Shown: positions 11,628 to 21,922 of the stretch, in pieces
Numbering within the stretch: position 1 is the stretch's first letter
Layout of the letters: each line of letters opens with the position of its first letter
Assembly (NCBI RefSeq): GCF_036884655.1
Contig: NC_088339.1
Location: forward strand, 23,207,501-23,271,500
DNA from: Musa acuminata AAA Group
Lineage: Eukaryota; Streptophyta; Magnoliopsida; Zingiberales; Musaceae
Reading direction: 5' to 3'
Length of the DNA: 64,000 bases
The notes under the pieces: model-generated
Databases searched by the model: none
Seen by the model: only the letters and a program-made list of their open reading frames with translations
What the model was told of the DNA's origin: nothing
Position numbers and translations under genes: made by a program

Positions 11628-14100
11628 TCACGCCCGTTCGTTAAAAGATCCAACACCTGAAATTTCAATTATCAAGACATAAATTGATATAGTTAAGATC
11701 ACTGCTCGGCTGTCATCGTCACTAACCTCACTCATGGATGGACGCCAAATCGATGACTGTCTCACGCAGTAGGAAGCAGTAAGCACCAGTCTCTGCATCT
11801 GGTTCATGTCATACTTGCCTTCCAGCTTGGGGTCAGCCAGTTCAGCTATTCTTCCAGACTCGATAAGTGGCTTGGCCTAATCAACGTTCTTCTCGGTAAG
11901 CAATTCTCCATGCATGGAAGTATAACATCACAAACTTACCCATAGGAGTAGGTTCTGCTTTGAGGCATCTACTGGCCTCCTGCCAGTGACAATCTCCAGC
12001 AGCAGAACACCGAATGCAAACACATCAGTTTTCTCATCAACTATCCCATGCATGAAGTACTCTGGTGCCAGATACCTGCCCAGAATGAGGAGTACGTGAG
12101 CCATTTAACTTCGTATCAGGTTGATAATGCGGTACCGTACCCAAATGTGCCTTCAATGGGGATGACAGAGTGATGAGTCCACTGTTTCGGGAGCCATTTC
12201 GCGAGTCCGAAATCTGAAATCTGCAAGAACAAGAGCTCGAGTAAGCTTTCGTCAATGGTGGATTCTGCTAACCCACGATTAGGCCACCTGGGGCTCGAAG
12301 TCTGGACCGAGAAGAACATTGGAGGCCTTGATATCCCGGTGAATGATCCGGTGCCTGCAGCATTTGTGCAGGTAATGCAGACCTCTAGCTATTCCGATGG
12401 CGATCTTGTGCCTCGCAGGCCAGTCCAGAAACTTGCCGTTTTTACCTGAAGCAAGGTGTGGTATCCATGTCATCCATGGCTGCATCCCGAGAACAGAGGA
12501 GAAAGGGAGGAGGAGAAGTGGCTGAGGCAGAGGGCTCACTGTGCAGAGCTGATGCCAGGCTTCCGTTGCAGGACAAGTCGAAGACGAGATGAAGCCCGTT
12601 CTCGATGCAGCAGCCGATTAAGTTGGCTGTGTTGGGATGGCAAACGTGGCCGAGTATGCCAAGCTCGATCAGGAACTCCTTCTCCTTCTGCCGATCTCCA
12701 TTTCCTTTTGCCAATCTTTTCACTGCTACGCTCCGGCCATTGTACAGGCTTCCTCGGAAAACCTCCGCGAAGCCACCTCTCCCCACCAAATTGTCTGCTT
12801 TCCGAGATCAAGCACAGAGAACATGTTGAATGTTCCAAATCAAGCTAACTGTGAACCTTCGTTTGATTTACCTGGATGGAAGTTACTTGTAGACCGCGAG
12901 ATCTCCTCGTAGGTGAAGCACCTCCAAGAAGGCTTCAGGTCGTCGGTATAGGATGAGCATGCATCGCTCTCCTTGCTCATCGACTCCCCTGACGAGCGAG
13001 GCAAAGAAAATAGCAGCTTCATGACGGACGATCGCCTCCACATGTTGGCGCCGCTGCGCCTGCCGGCGACGCTGCTGGGTGGACTCAAGCAGTCCTCTGC
13101 CACCACAGGGCTTCCTGCGTCCGGCCCTTCAAGAACTCCTCTCGGTGAGTCCTTCTCGCAAATGCTTTCCCTGGGAGAATGCCTCTTTTCTCGCTTCGAG
13201 ATCGAGTAGAAGAGCTTGTGGAACGGGGAGAGAGCTCTGACCGTGTGATTGCTGGTCCATCTGGAGCTCGAAGAACTGTTATCTGTTGCATGAATTGAAG
13301 CTTGTGAATTCCTCGCAAGGAGAAAAAGATCTGGACTTCTCATTCAGACAATTAGAGTTCTCCTACCTTCATATGTCGAGGAGTCTGCAGCACCATCTTT
13401 TCTAGGCAGAGATTGCATGTCGATACCGACAATGGAGCAGCCTCCTGGAGCATTCTTGAAGCAGTATCTCATGATCTCAAATGAGTTTCTGTTCCACGGA
13501 AAAAAGGATTAGAATCATTATCAAGAGGAACAGAAAGAGAAGAATTCAGTCACCTTTTGGGTGTCGAATTCCTCGATCTACCGAGAACAAGGAAGTTGGC
13601 CTCGACCTGTGCCGCTTCCTCGGTGAGTCCTTTCCCCACACTGGAACTACACCTGACCTTCGCTTCCAACGTCACCTGAGAAGAAGCATGGAATGAGACC
13701 GTCTCACCGAAGCAGGCAATGCAAAAGCAGAGATACTTTGCTCCGATCTACCTGCTTCGTTTGGCAGGTTTCAGCAAACTCTCCAAGAGCAGAGATCACG
13801 GACGCCTTGGCCTGCCGCAATCTACTCCTCTCAGAGCTGACCCTGTTCCCTTCTTTCTCGGCTGCTATGCTCATCAAACAGATAACAGAGGGATTACAAA
13901 CCACTACTGACTGTCACAGCTGATGGCAGGTACAACATGTCGATCAAGAACGAACCGAGAACATGCAAGGCGACGACGGTGTCATTTGGATGAGCAGCGA
14001 CAGTGACTGCCCACGAGAGAAGCTGGAAGCTGGCTCGAGCATCAAGTGAAACTCCGACCAGTATCTTAGCAGATGGAGCACTCTCATCAACCGAATCCAT
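11628..14100 (-). CDS. USP-domain receptor-like cytoplasmic kinase (RLCK VI type)
   Basis: Ten exons on the minus strand, all phase-consistent: 14100-13956, 13861-13752, 13675-13554, 13488-13367, 13330-12872, 12794-12540, 12445-12288, 12220-12141, 12075-11940 and 11876 onward. This gives about 611 residues if the last frame runs to TGA at 11628. Residues about 10-145 form a universal-stress-protein (UspA-like) domain ([21 protein letters not shown]). A Ser-rich linker follows, then a kinase: glycine loop GRGGFAEVF, Lys345, HRDIKASN with Asp442, DFG at 460-462 and APEY. It is an RD kinase with all catalytic residues. RLCK VI members include the ROP-binding RBK1/RBK2. The usual C-terminal tail is missing: after MSEV there is a good donor-like GTTAGT at 11726, but no downstream exon is recognisable, so the 3' end is uncertain. 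An upstream in-frame ATG at 14190 is possible. Confidence 0.85.
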
Positions 14101-14905
14101 TAGGAGAAACACAATCTCTTTCTGCAACTCAGATGAGGGACAAAGATGTTGCTCCGTTGCTTGAAATTTGTAGAGCAGAGGAGACTGCATGAGTGATGGT
14201 AGGATCGGATTGTGGAGACCACCATATGGGTGTCACTCATGCAGCCTTGCTTGAGAAGCACAACAGAATGGCGTCACAGAGTAGAGTGTAGGGGAATAGG
14301 ATGTGAATTGTTCCACTGGGAGATGGATAGGGAGATGATGGCCCTTCTCATCCCTGCTTCATCCTACACTGGATATAATGGGGTTGGTAGGAGGAGGTTT
14401 GGGGTGGAAGCAAAGGTCTGGAAATTGACTTATCTTGCTGTTGAAGCCAAAGCATGTGGTCAAGGAAATAATGAAAAGCAACATTAACTTCATTTATGTT
14501 CTTATGTGCATGCAACATAGGATGGGATAAAAACCTTTGCCAAAAGGTGAGGCAAAGTGAGGGAATTGTGGGGAACAAAAGGAATCCTCATGGTTGGCCA
14601 ATGTCAAATCTTCATTTCAAGGGCACTATGATCGGGTGACAGGGAAGAAATGGCCAATGGACTATAAAGCATGTCTATGAAATGATTCATTCTATTCTGT
14701 TCCCATATAAGAATTCGGAGAATACAGTAGCACAAGATTAGATGTGTCAATTACATTTGTATCTGAAAAATGAGAGAACTTCTAATAAGATAAACAAAAC
14801 GAACCATTTGCTGCATCACATTATGTGATTTTGCTTATATCTAATGGCTTAGTAACCTATTGTTCTTCTTAACATCCATCATCCGTGCACAAACTTTCTC
14901 CTGTC
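14101..14905. other. Spacer between the two kinase genes
   Basis: About 800 bases holding the promoter and leader of the RLCK VI gene and the 3'UTR of the PTI1-like gene, both on the minus strand. No further coding region was seen. Confidence 0.55.
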
Positions 14906-16301
14906 TCACGGCTTCACGTAGGGGTCATGCATCTCCTGCATCTCCATGGCTCCAAACACCCCGTAAGAGTTGGTCTCATCTTCAATCTTCCCTCCCCTTC
15001 TTCCTCCACCAACACCAGCGTCAACAGAGTCGTCAAATCCTTCATCACTGTTTTGGTCCATTGTCATCAGGTGCTCCCCGTATCTGATGCTCTTCAACCT
15101 CACCACCTCCGTCTTCGGTCCCATGACCTCCCTCCCCCCCAGAATACCCACCACCTCCTTCATGTCCGGCCGCTGCTCGGCCTCCCCCTGGATGCAGAGA
15201 ACGGCGGCCTCCACGACCCTCCTGAGCTCGGCCCCGTCGAAGTTGCCACGAAGCCTGGGGTCGACCAGCTCCCTGAACCGACCCTTGGAAATGAGCGGCT
15301 CCGCCCACTCGATGATGGTGCGCTTCATGCCGCCTGGGAGCTTCTCGATGGGCTTGCGGCCGGAGACGAGCTCGAGGAGGAGGATGCCGAAGCTGTAGAC
15401 GTCGCAGCTGTCGGAGACTCTCCCCCACATGGCGTACTCCGGCGCGAGGTACCCCAGGGTGCCCTTCACCCGGGTGGTCATGTGGCTCACCCCCTCGGGG
15501 ACGAGCTTGGCGAAGCCGAAGTCCGCCACAAGCGGCTCGAAGTTGGCGTCCAGTAGCACGTTGCTGGCCTTGATGTCCCTGTGAATGATGTGGGGCGTTA
15601 CCTCGTGGTGCAAGTACCTGAATCCAAGGTAACACTTGCTTAGCCAATCAATCCTTCTGCAAATGCACGAAAGCTACATGACTTACACCAAGGCTTCTGC
15701 AGATCCAAGTATGACGTTCATCCTCCTCCTCCAGTCCAACCGCACCTCATGTGCAAACTGGCCATGGAGATGGGACAATAGGCTGAGGTTGGGCATGTAG
15801 TCATAGACAATGAGCCGCTGGTCCGTTGCAGCACAGTAACCTCGCAGGCCAAGAAGGTTCTTGTGTCGAACCCTCGCCAACACCTCAACCTCCACTGCAA
15901 ATTCCATTTCGGCTTTCGAGTTCATCGATTTCAACTTCTTCACAGCTATCTGCACAATCAACAAGAAGGCAATACTAAGTCATCCGTTCGCACACTACTG
16001 AGCTAAGAAGGCATCACCTGAAGACCATCGGTGGTCTTTCCCCAGTAAACGCTTCCGAATCCCCCTTCGCCGAGCAAACGATCGTCGCTGAAGCCATTAG
16101 TAGCGGCGTGGAGCTCCTTGTAGGTAAAGATCCTCCACGAACTATTCAATCCCCCACTCACAACCCTAATTCTAGATCAGAGAGGCCACCTCAAACACCA
16201 CAGTGATCATCTTAAACTAGAACAACATCTACATGAAGTACACATCTTACGCACCCTTGCTCGACCTTCTCAGCTCCGCAGCAAGACATCGATGAGCCCA
16301 T
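14906..16301 (-). CDS. PTI1-like receptor-like cytoplasmic kinase
   Basis: Four exons on the minus strand: 16301-16255, 16165-16018, 15949-15687 and 15617-14906, giving 389 residues. The N-terminus MGSSMSCCG offers Gly2 for myristoylation and Cys7/Cys8 for palmitoylation, so plasma-membrane anchoring is likely. The kinase starts at WRIFTYKEL with glycine loop [11 protein letters not shown], Lys69 (IAVKKL), HRDIKASN with Asp167, DFG at 185-187, then [10 protein letters not shown] and a complete C-lobe. The exon layout and sequence match the family annotated as PTI1-like tyrosine-protein kinase At3g15890. That Arabidopsis member has lost some catalytic motifs, whereas this one keeps a canonical RD site. 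PTI1-type kinases act downstream of immune or redox signals; the role here is inferred. The gene is tandem and co-oriented with the RLCK VI gene but not closely related to it. Confidence 0.92.
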
Positions 16302-17010
16302 TGGCGTTCCCGTGGATGTCAGTTATCGCCGTCGTACGTTTTCCACGAGGCTTTTGTCTCGCTTACTGTTTGCACGGAGAACAGTGAGAGGTTTGTCCTT
16401 TTAAACCGGGCCTGAGCAGGCTTGGGCCGGCACGACAAGGACAAGCTTATGAGCAGGTCAACGCGTACAAGATCCAACGAGGTGGGGCCTCTTGTGTTCC
16501 TAGATTTTGAAGTACCATAGCTTAGATTTGGCCAAGTCAGAGTGTGCAGTGTTCTACCACTTGGAGGGTCGTAACATGTTGATTGAACCTAAGCACAAGC
16601 AGCTTTGTTTTGACTACGTTACAACACGTCATGGATTTTGACTTTTTGTTCGATCTGTGCAGGCTAATTTTTGGGTCCAAACCCATCCCGTGAATAACAT
16701 CTTTGTGGATCGGCTAATTTATTTTTATTTGAAACTCTAAGGCTCATTCTAATTCAAGCAATCATTAAATCCTAAAAAAATAGAAAGATTTTTTTTATTG
16801 ATAATATATTTTTGTTATTTATAATTTTATTTTAAAAACTTTAATAACTTCAACTTATAACTTAATTTCAATACACACAACACCTTTTATTCTCCATTCT
16901 TATTATTTTTCTCCTTTCTTAATCACACGTATAAGATTTCAACATCAGCGAATAAAATATATTGTATAAAATAAAGATAATTAAGGGGTAGATATTATAT
17001 TTAGTAAAAC

Positions 17011-17172
17011 TATATATATATATATACATATATATATACACACATATATATATACATATATATACATACACACATATATATATATACATATATATACATA
17101 CATATATATATATACATATATATATATACACACACATATATAGTTTACTTTCTCTCTCTCTCTCTCTCTCTA
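17011..17172. repeat. (TA)n/(CATA)n and (CT)n compound microsatellite
   Basis: Alternating TATATA, CATATA and ACACA runs over about 130 bases, followed by a CT dinucleotide run. It is low-complexity non-coding DNA. Confidence 0.9.
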
Positions 17173-18026
17173 AGCACTTTAACTTTACTTTTTTGTTGCT
17201 TTCATTGTGTAAAGTCCCTACCATTTGTCTTTTATGTTGAGCTCCTTTCTAATGTTATGGTCCTTCATGAAAAGCTTTCCTTAGTTCTTTTGACCCTTTA
17301 ATTCTTCATCTGTTAAACCTCTCTTCTTTTTCCTTTTTTTGCTCCTCATGTTGATCCATCTTTGAGTTGAGGGCCCAACAATTTGGTGGCCAGTTTCCTC
17401 CCATGGATGACCTTCTTCGTGCATGGCTTCATCTGTCTCTTTCGTTAGCAAGCAAAAGGCGTCCTGTAGAATACAACTCCTCAACCATCACCTGTCGGCC
17501 ACCTTCTTCATCTCTCCCCTTCACTGCTAATTCTCAATATCGAGTAGCTTCTACTTTCAATCATGTATATATAGATACAGCAAATATATGTCATAGTAAA
17601 CCATATATATATATATATATATACAGATCAAGCCTTGTACTAATGCCATTTATCTTCCATGACCTGTGTGTGCCTAAGGAAGCTGTGGCTGTAAATAATA
17701 CCTTGGAACATCCACAATGGATCCAAACAAATCTTGATGACACAATATTCCATCTCTCTCTCTCTCTCTCTCTGGAGGAATGGTTCTCCGTGTTCCATTA
17801 TTTAAGGCTGCTTAGATCTCCTGAAATGAACTCGGTGGACTGGCTGCAACTCGAGTAGGGTTAGGACCAAACCTTAATCCAACCTCGATCCTAAAAGGAA
17901 TGATCATGATCGGACAGTTTTACTGTGAGGAAAGGAAAGGAAAGGACGGTCATGATCGTTGAAACGGGTCATGAGGTTTCTGGAGATCATTTAGTATTTT
18001 TCTTGGCAGATAGCAGCAGTACTGCC

Positions 18027-18246
18027 GTTTGTGCATGTCTTTATTACAGAAAAGAGGATTCTTTCAGGATGGCCCGATGGCTGTCATACTGCGTTCCTTA
18101 TTACTGTTTGTGCATGCACCTGAGCGTTTGTGCATGTACCTGTCTTTATTACAGAGTGGGCACGCCACCTGAGCAGCATCACTGTTTGTGCATGCACTTG
18201 TCTTTATTACAGAAAAGAGGATTCTTTCAGGATGGCCCGATGGCTG
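18027..18246. repeat. Local direct duplication
   Basis: A stretch of about 57 bases at 18027-18083 (GTTTGTGCATG, CTTTATTACAG, then GGATGGCCCGATGGCT) recurs at 18184-18246 with a small insertion. Partial copies of the GTTTGTGCATG(C/T)AC and CTTTATTACAG parts lie between. It looks like a short segmental duplication in non-coding DNA. Confidence 0.8.
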
Positions 18247-19256
18247 CTGAACACCTCATACTGCGTTCCTTCTGCTGTGTTGTCCCTTCTGCAATGCTTT
18301 TGTAGGGTCACTTCTCTCCTCCATTATCATCCCCCACCTTGAGCATGATTTCTGCAGCAAATTAAGGAAGCTTGGAAGAAAGCAGGACACGGAGATCTCA
18401 TCCTATTACTGCATTCAAAGTGTTGTTGATTCTAGCTGTAACAGCAAAAGCACTGTGGTGTGACAAGAGTGGCTGCACTGTCTCTGTACTTATTATTGCC
18501 AATGAGAAAGCTCCAGTGCTTAGTGGAACCATCAAATCTATCAATCATTAGAGACAGATTCATGGTGATGGATCCCAATTTCCATTATGAGACATAATTA
18601 CTGTCAGGTCCTAAATCTTAGTGGTCTTCATGTTATTGCGATCATGATCAAATTCATCGCCAGATAGGTGAACACTAAGCTTGCAAATCTAACATCTCAT
18701 GCTGTCCCATATTGCATTCTCTTGCATGTCATCCTTACGATTATTTTGATGACTCCAACTTTCTTAAACTTATCTGAATTGCTTGCATTCTGTCTGGCAG
18801 TAAAGTTGTCTGAAGCTTCTTTCAAGCTGACGACCAGTTCATGCAAGTCTTTTATGGTGAACACAAAGGGTCCGTATGCATGATGCCATCTCACTTTAAA
18901 GGTCGTGTTGGGCTGGTCGATTGCCATGACAAAATTGAATGGAAGTGATGCCTCTGCAGTCTTCTCTTCAACAGCAGTAGCAAGCGGCATAAGTCTTCAA
19001 CAGTAGTGCGCTCTCCTCTCGCCGCATGCGCACGCTCAACACCTGCTGTTCCCTCTCTCTCTCTCTCTCTCTCTTAGTTCACTGACTCAAACCTGACTTT
19101 TGTCTTCGGTTCAATTGAAGAATCTGAATATAGACTATAATTTTGAGCAAGAAACTGCATTTATAAATATTAAATGAAAAAAGAAACATGAACATGAACA
19201 TGTCACTGCTGGTTGTGCTCGCCGTCACCGGGGTTTTGGGTCTCGACACTACGAGG

Positions 19257-19667
19257 TCAGGTCGCCGTGCTCCCTGCCTTCTCCCCGTCATTACCGGCCT
19301 CATCAACTTTGTCCGTGAAGGAAGCGGCGCGGCTGGACATGGGGGTGGCAAGGAAGGTGGGCTTACGGTCGCCGGCCATGATGACGACGATGCTATCCTC
19401 GAAGAGCAGCGGGGGCTTGGCCTCGTCGCCGCCATCGCTCGGGGCTTCCCCGTCACCGTCTGCTTCGCCGCCGGACTCGAGGTAGCCGGAGAGATGCCGG
19501 AAGGAGCAGAAGAGGACGAGGAGGGCGAACGCGATGAGACCCAGCATCGCCGCTAGCCCGCCGAACAGGTACGGAACTGGAGAGCGCCATGCCGAGGAGG
19601 CCGGGTACGGCGGTGTCGCCTCGGTGCCGGCGCCGCCTTTCGCGTCCCACCCTGCCCCAGGCCTCAT
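19257..19667 (-). CDS. GDU: GLUTAMINE DUMPER family membrane protein
   Basis: An intronless gene of 136 residues. One transmembrane helix covers about residues 31-56 (a Leu/Ala/Phe-rich segment after WRSPVPYLFGG). The family signature VIMAG is at residues 95-99, in the context IVVIMAGDRKPTFLATP. This helix plus VIMAG arrangement is diagnostic for the plant-specific GDU proteins. In Arabidopsis they raise amino-acid export across the plasma membrane and interact with the RING ligases LOG2/LUL. The N-terminal tail is Gly/Pro-rich and the C-terminal tail low-complexity, as is usual for the family. The length fits (about 110-160 residues). A TATA-like element lies about 65 bases upstream. Nothing looks damaged. 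Confidence 0.95.
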   Translation of the reverse strand: MRPGAGWDAKGGAGTEATPPYPASSAWRSPVPYLFGGLAAMLGLIAFALLVLFCSFRHLSGYLESGGEADGDGEAPSDGGDEAKPPLLFEDSIVVIMAGDRKPTFLATPMSSRAASFTDKVDEAGNDGEKAGSTAT

Positions 19668-19730
19668 TTTGTATGTGTCCTCTGAATTGGTTGTGATATG
19701 GGAATGAGAAAGGATGGAATGGAGAGTCCT

Positions 19731-19740
19731 TATAATAGTA
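19731..19740 (-). promoter_or_regulatory. TATA-like element of the GDU gene
   Basis: Minus-strand TACTATTATA followed by AGG, about 64-73 bases before the ATG at 19667. It is consistent with a core promoter and a very short 5'UTR; assigned by position only. Confidence 0.35.
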
Positions 19741-21319
19741 CATGTAATTAGTGGTTTAATTGTATCAAACTAATCGGATGCTTACATGCTATATATATAT
19801 ATATATATATATAAAGGGCGACAACAAATGATTCGAGGAATGGAATGTAGTGAAGGCAAAGGTGGTGGGCTGTCTTTTTGCCTCGTCATTGGTGGTTTGG
19901 TGTGATTTGATTTGAAGGGAATGCAGCAGGAAACACACCATCATCTCTTCCAAGTTCGTCTTTCACAAGGCATGATGTACCTTTTACCTTTTCTTTCTTC
20001 GATGCTCGTTTGGTGATAAGGTATATTTACTGTATCTGATGTAAGAGCATGAGCTAAATTAGAGTGAGTACACTTACCAATTTTATCCATCAACCTGAAA
20101 TGAGAATGTTGGCATAGCAACAAAGCGAATAAATAAAAATGAAAGATATATGGAATTATATATTTATTTCCAACCTGCTTTTTGGACCATCAGCACATTA
20201 TCTACTTTGCATTAAATATAAAGCCATGAATATACATGCATTTCCTATGTGTTATTTGGAGAAGTAATTGATTTGGGATAAGAAAACATGTATTGGAGAG
20301 GTAATGGATGATGGTGAGAAGCGGTAAGCTCACCTCGTAGCAGATGCAAACACATGTGTATGGTTCTTGGCATCAACGCATGTTCTTGCCGTCGGTGTTC
20401 GTTCAACGGCGCCGCTAAGATCGATCATATTGGACGGCCGCGATCAGCTGACTCCTTTACGCCCTGCCTCTTTCATTGAGCAGCGTCGTTCCCCACCCCG
20501 AAGGACACGAACAATAGAGACGCTTCCGGACGTGGATCCCATCACGATGAAACACGGGAAGGGAAAATGCGTCGTGACGCGACTGGTAACGCGAATCAGG
20601 GCCCCACCTGAGTAGGTGGGACGCATCACATCTCCATCAACCGTAGCTGCATCACATGTATGAGTCATCACTATTGTGTACAAAAACCGACATGTCGCCA
20701 ATTAGGTCCCCGCTTGTGTTTTTCTGACATATAAATAGATAATTTAGTTAGAAAATACTCATATTTTAAATTATTTTCAACTGATATCCTAATTTTATTT
20801 TAATTAAAAAATATCCAATCTATCCCTCAAAAAATTATTCACCTGTTTCAGTTTTTTTATCTGTTATAATATTTTTAACCTTATTTTGATCGTCATAATA
20901 AAAATAAAAATTTATTTAAAAATATTATAAATGATCTAAATAAACTTCAAATAACAATTAGACTGATTACAAATCTAAAAATATAATATTATAATGATCT
21001 ATAATCAATTACAATAAAAAAGCACGATATGATGTCATTTATAATAATTTTATAATAATATTTATAAGTATTTTAATTATATTAAAAGAAAGATTCGTTG
21101 TTAACAATATAAATAACTGACGCTGCACTTTAAGGCACAGCTTATGTAAAATCTCTTCACGAGGAAGAATACATTCTCAAAGAGCAGAGAAGATAAAGAC
21201 TTTTGGGGCCAAAGTGATTTATAGGCAGAGAGATTCCATAGCATGTCAAAGCCTACTGAAACGAGTGATTCAAAGCACAGGTGTTTTTGTTCTTCCAAGT
21301 ATCATGAACTTGGAATGAT
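19741..21319. other. Intergenic spacer
   Basis: No gene recognised. An AT dinucleotide run lies at about 19790-19813, a GC-richer patch at 20370-20640 has no protein-like frame, and 20720-21110 is strongly AT-rich. Confidence 0.55.
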
Positions 21320-21633
21320 AACCTTCCCACAGCAAAGGAGACAATAACATGCAAAACTAAAGCAAGCTTATTAAAAGGAGACAGGTATAGACCTTCCCAC
21401 AGCAAAGGAGACATTAACATGCAAAACTAAAGTGAGTTGATTAAAAGGAGCCATTAACATGCAAAACTAAAGCAAGTTGATTAAATGGAGACAGGTATAA
21501 ACCTTCCCACAGCAAAAGAGCCATTAACATGCAAAACTAAAGCGAGTTGATTAAAGGGACATTAACATGCAAAACTAAAGCGAGTTGATTAAAAGGACAT
21601 TAACATGCAAAACTAAAGCAAGTTGATTAAAAG
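21320..21633. repeat. Minisatellite array with about 38-bp core
   Basis: At least six imperfect tandem copies of a core that reads CATTAACATGCAAAACTAAA followed by GCGAGTTGATTAAAAGG. In three places a 30-40 base extension (ACCTTCCCACAGCAAAGGAG and GACAGGTATA) joins the core, so a higher-order unit of about 70 bases alternates with the bare core. It lies 290-600 bases downstream of the SmE stop codon. Confidence 0.9.
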
Positions 21634-21922
21634 GAGCAGGTAAAGTTCTGGGTGTCAACTTCACATGTATGTACAATCCAGTGACACAAGAGAAACAGTG
21701 ATTCTCCCAAAGCCTGCAAACTTCACATTCAACATATCTTTGACCTATTACAGTTGCATTAATTAGAATGCTTATAACATCCTAGAGAAACATTTACCAT
21801 CTCACACATTCAGTTAAAAAAGCCATACAGAATTTGCCAATACAAAAGTTGAAGCTACATGGTCTCTGAAGTCTAACCTAGGGATGCTGGCACCAGCCAA
21901 ATAACCCAACAATGGCATATAA

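Larger units (their letters stand above)
16302..19256. other. Intergenic spacer
   Basis: No gene recognised. It contains TA/CATA dinucleotide arrays at 17011-17142 followed by a CT run, another TA run near 17605-17622, a CT run near 17754-17774 and a local duplication at 18027-18246. One 97-codon minus-strand frame (18697-18990) looks somewhat protein-like, but I recognise no domain and do not annotate it. Confidence 0.55.

Noticed and set aside
11878..11880. Apparent in-frame TAG before AKPLIESG in the RLCK VI kinase
   Set aside because: The TAG is the acceptor AG of an intron; the preceding exon ends in LLLW with a GTAAGT donor and the phase is kept.
14885..15556. 223-codon plus-strand open frame
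   Set aside because: It is the antisense shadow of the GC-rich last exon of the PTI1-like kinase.
16919..17224. 101-codon frame rich in Tyr, Ile and Cys
   Set aside because: It is a translation of the TA/CATA microsatellite.
18697..18990. 97-codon minus-strand frame with fairly protein-like composition
   Set aside because: No domain or family recognised, no splice or promoter context, and the frame starts and stops without conserved features; it could be chance.
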